64,000 nt of DNA from Enoplosus armatus (lineage: Eukaryota > Chordata > Actinopteri > Centrarchiformes > Enoplosidae). Made by a program: the position numbers and the translations under genes. The first letter of the stretch is position 1, and every line of letters starts with the position of its first letter. Below the pieces are notes generated by a model, which was not told where the DNA came from, did not search any database, and saw only the letters and a list, made by a program, of their open reading frames with translations. The stretch is from contig NC_092191.1 of the NCBI RefSeq assembly GCF_043641665.1, positions 22,625,066 through 22,689,065 on the forward strand, written 5' to 3'. Below, one piece after another: positions 60,738 to 64,000 of this stretch.

Positions 60738-63399
60738 TAGACTGAAGTCAGCTACATAAGAGCTCCATTCTGTGACGAGGGTGACGGACTAAGTGATGGT
60801 AATTTACTTGTTAGCTGGGGACAGGAAATAGATCAGTCATGCTGATGTCCTTGCCCTTTTGATCAAACCATGCCGGGCCTGGCGCTCAGGGAGCCCCCCC
60901 CACCCCACCCCACCCCCACCCACACTGAGGTCTGCGAGGTGTCTGCAAGAGTAACAAATATTTTGTGTGTGAGTGAGTGTGCGGCTGTGTTCATGGGGTA
61001 GTGAGAAGCAGAAACTGGGAGGCATAATGATTTTCTTTGTGTCACTGTCTTGATGCAAGACCTTAAAATTCCACAGCGAAGGAAAGAAAATTGCTCAGAC
61101 TTTATGGGTAACTGCAACAGCCTGTTTAACCTTCCATGTGGCCGGGACAGATGTTCACTGAATCCAGAAGTAGGTAGCGGTGGAAAAGATATGACATCGA
61201 TATATTAGGTATTGAATTCCACATCATCTGAGTCACCGCTGGCCCTCAAGAGTTCAGATTAGCTCTGATAAGACGAGTCTGTCGAGAATCTGTGGGCCTC
61301 ACTAATCCTCTGGTGGAGTGATCCACTTATCTTTCCCCCTGGCCAGCAATGACGCTATAGAAACCCTATCATATTAAACATCCTGCTTGTTCGCAATAAC
61401 GCACTGAATCCACTTTGACTTGACTGCGATGATGTATTCCTCAACACTTACACATTACAAAAGCCAATTCTAACCTACCAAGGAGGACATGACAGTTTGG
61501 TGAATGTTGTTTGGAGTCTTGGGGGGGGAAAATATCGATAAAGCAGTAGTATCGTGATATTTTGTGTCGTTCTTTAATCAAATTCTGATTAATATTGCAA
61601 ATACAAGGTTGCATAACTTTTTGTACAAGTTGTGTTGTTCAAAATACCTGAAACAGTACAGCAGTCAGCACACGCTTGCGTTCAGTTAAGTTGGACGTTG
61701 TAGGCGGTAATACAAGCGGTTTATGACAGTGTTGGCCAGTCGGACGATCCCATTTTGCGGCAATGAAAATGAATGATGCGAGATGAACAGACTGAAAACA
61801 GATGTTGACAAAGTTTTCCTTTGGGGACATAATCTGCAGTTGACGAAAGGTAATGAATCGCAATATATGTTATTGCAAAACTGTTTAAAATCACATGGGG
61901 CCTCTGCTGGTTCTCACCCCAACCATCTTACGCAGAGCACATGGCCAGTTTAACCTGCTGGGGGGGTCCCCAGAGCAAAATGTTGCTTTTGGGCCCCAAC
62001 TGACCCCCTCCCATGCCATCTCCCACCTACTGGCTTCCCATTAAAGGAAAATTACAGTTCATTGCACCTTGGTTTTTATGGATGCTTACAGTGGACAATG
62101 TGGGTTTGTCCTTGTTCTCTTCCACACAGGTTTGACGAACCTGGGAGTCCGTTTGCAACCCGGTCTGAATATCTGCCTGCTCATGTCTGTTGCCATCGTT
62201 GCCTTCCAAAATGACAGCAATTACTAGCTAGTTAGCTCCACAGCGACATGCAGGAAAAGTGGCAACATAGAAATGGTCTTAAAAAGGTTGTTGTGGGTCA
62301 ACTTACAGAAACAACAACTCTTAAATCAGCGTATTTCTTTGAGGGTTGGTAAAAAAAAACAAAACAACAACAGCGAGTTCCGTGTCCACGGAGATGACGC
62401 TGACGGGACACGTCACTCACTACTGATTGGTTAAACCAAAAGAAAAACAATCTCAGCGTTCCAAACAGGAATCGGGCCGACATGAACACGAGGTCAGGCT
62501 GAGTGAATGAATGAATGAAGTGAAACGAAATGGCAATTAGTCACAATTCTGACACTTCTTCACTCAAATTGGCTTCTTTTCAGGATAGCTTATTTCACGC
62601 CGCAATGCCACCCATCTCCTGTCGACCTGACATGTTTTTTGCATTTCCCTGGTATGTCGTGGCCTCCGGGTGCGTGTTAACTCTCTGGCTCAGCTGCCTT
62701 CGACACATGCATTCTTTGCATTTCTCTGTAAAAGCAGCTTTTTCCTATCTTCAAAGCCAGTCTGCGCTTTCATTTCCAAAATGGAAAGCCATTAAAATGA
62801 AAGTGAGGAAACCAAACAATACAGATCTTATCAAGGAAAATCTGTCCCTCCTGTTGACAATGAGGCCGACGAATAATGAGTGACGTTACTACCTGCCGTG
62901 GGCCGTTAGCGCAATAACTGATTCAGGAGAGCTCAATCTGCAGTGGCGGTTAAGTGTGGTGAGTGCGGACATCATCCCAGCACAATACCAGCGGCGGTCA
63001 CGTCTTAATCGACTTGACTCCCCCCATTGCCCCTTGAACTGGGTCGTCGGGCGCGTTGCGGAACATTTACTGTGCCTCCCCCTTTCGCTATATAACACCT
63101 GCATTCAGCACCCAGCCCTCCAGCGTCAGTGCTGCTGATGGACACAATAATGAGCTGTAATGGGCTTGGCCACTGGGCAAATGAGCAGCAAACCACTTGA
63201 GTCAGCAAGTTGCCAGGTGTCCTGCTAGCCAACCCACATGGAGAAGAGATGTTTTTTTGGGGGGACGGGGGAGTGGGCGCGGTTGCAGCCGTCTCTTTTT
63301 TTGTGGTAAGACAGTATAGTATTTTCTATTAGTATTCTATGTGGACATTCAAATGGATAGGGGCGGGTGAAAAAAATTCCTTAGTTAATAGCATTATGT

Positions 63400-63470
63400 T
63401 AACTTAAAGCTACAGTAGGCATACTATTGAATCATAATTTCAATAATGTCAGCCGGCTAAAGATGAGAAA
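63400..63470 (+). repeat. repeat family D, copy
   Basis: TTAAAGCTACAGTAGGCATA followed by CTATTGAATCATAATTTCAA; partner of 36170-36235. Confidence 0.45.
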
Positions 63471-64000
63471 CCGTTGAACTGAATATTTTGTACTAGCGTA
63501 GCGAACCTGTGTCTCGGAATTCAGAGACAAGCTCACACCAGCGCGCTCAAATAACATTTCACATTCTCTAATTCTCTCTGGCACATGCAGTTAAATGCCG
63601 CACTGAAGTTCTGTGCAACGGCAGAGAAGAGCTGCAACACACAGCGGGCTGAAGGGGACGAAACCCAGCAGAGTGCAGTGTAGGAGAGGATCTGCGTTTG
63701 TAAATATGCCCGATATGATCCTGGTCTTGTAGGGAGGGCAATTATTATACCCATTTATACAGGAAGCTGCAGTCCTTATGCCAGTTGTTTCCCCTCACAT
63801 TTTGGCTGCCTTCTTACAGGAAAGCAAACTGAGCAGTTCCACAAAGTTACAAAGATGTTTTGTTTGCGAGGTAACCATGATGTCCTCACTTCAGGCGGAT
63901 TCCACAGGGCGCTATTCTGCCCTGCAATTCAGTAATCCACCGACATTTTGACCTCATCCAGTCCGGAGGAGGAGCTGGAATGTCTCCTGATCATTTCTCC

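Larger units (their letters stand above)
57242..64000. other. upstream long-isoform intron (partial)
   Basis: The minus strand was scanned for the next long-isoform exon, which should encode a Cys-Cys-His-Gly-Trp-like 4-Cys module; none was found. Visible: G and C runs (58426-58443, 59223-59243), a LINE relic (59880-60085), a CT/CTCC tract (60694-60737) and a family D repeat (63400-63470). The rest is unannotated; 62880-63150 is relatively GC-rich. Confidence 0.55.

Noticed and set aside
57242..64000. Search for the upstream long-isoform exons (signal peptide and 4-Cys module)
   Set aside because: No minus-strand segment encodes a Cys-Cys-x-Gly-Trp-like module with splice sites; a CCCYGG stretch near 59765 does not fit the family and was dropped.
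1..64000. CRISPR arrays, bacterial operons, phage or viral genes
   Set aside because: No regularly spaced direct repeats and no such genes; splice-site-bounded exons and fish transposons show a vertebrate genome.

Overview
The window looks like spiny-rayed (percomorph) teleost nuclear DNA. It is AT-rich, intron-dominated and full of fish-type DNA transposons, short CA/TG/CT microsatellites and long pure C/G runs. It holds one recognisable gene: the 5' half of latent TGF-beta-binding protein 1 (ltbp1), on the minus strand, so transcription runs from high to low coordinates. Ten exons can be placed with GT/AG borders, and all their reading phases fit one another. No other protein-coding gene, RNA gene or CRISPR array was found.

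Exon layout in transcription order: 57241-56902 (first EGF-like domain, long isoform only), 44920-44775 (linker, long isoform only), 36980/36904-36737 (first shared exon), 27685-27488 (second EGF-like domain), 25958-25657 (basic His/Gln/Ser linker plus start of the hybrid domain), 22936-22834 (hybrid domain core), 19332-19273 (a 60-base exon ending the hybrid domain), 11659-11537 (calcium-binding EGF), 5462-5295 (first 8-Cys/TB domain) and 1536-1363 (last Cys of that domain plus Pro-rich linker). The joined long-isoform exons come to 1782 bases and the short-isoform coding part to 1372 bases. The gene runs off the left edge towards the remaining EGF repeats, the TGF-beta/LAP-binding 8-Cys domain and the C-terminus. 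The first exons of the long isoform (signal peptide, 4-Cys module) were not found and probably lie beyond position 64000.

The main biological point is the two-isoform switch at 36980-36737. Read from its own ATG (36980), the exon gives a signal peptide and starts the short isoform. Read from an internal AG (36906-36905), the same exon is entered in phase from the long-isoform exon at 44775. The DNA that encodes the hydrophobic signal peptide also serves as the polypyrimidine tract for that internal acceptor.

Introns hold most of the remaining sequence. The clearest elements are a nearly intact Tc1-like transposon (13228-14475, DD34E, one in-frame stop), three older Tc1 relics (about 7845-8450, 28690-30060, 45238-46200), terminal-inverted-repeat MITEs with target duplications (8780-9275, 25066-25465, 48716-49137, 54057-54569), LINE relics (16725-16990, 23740-24890, 49170-49440, 59880-60085), a tRNA-headed SINE-like repeat (47210-47484), a dispersed repeat family with seven recognisable copies, and a striking 108/119-base inverted repeat at 56121-56485.
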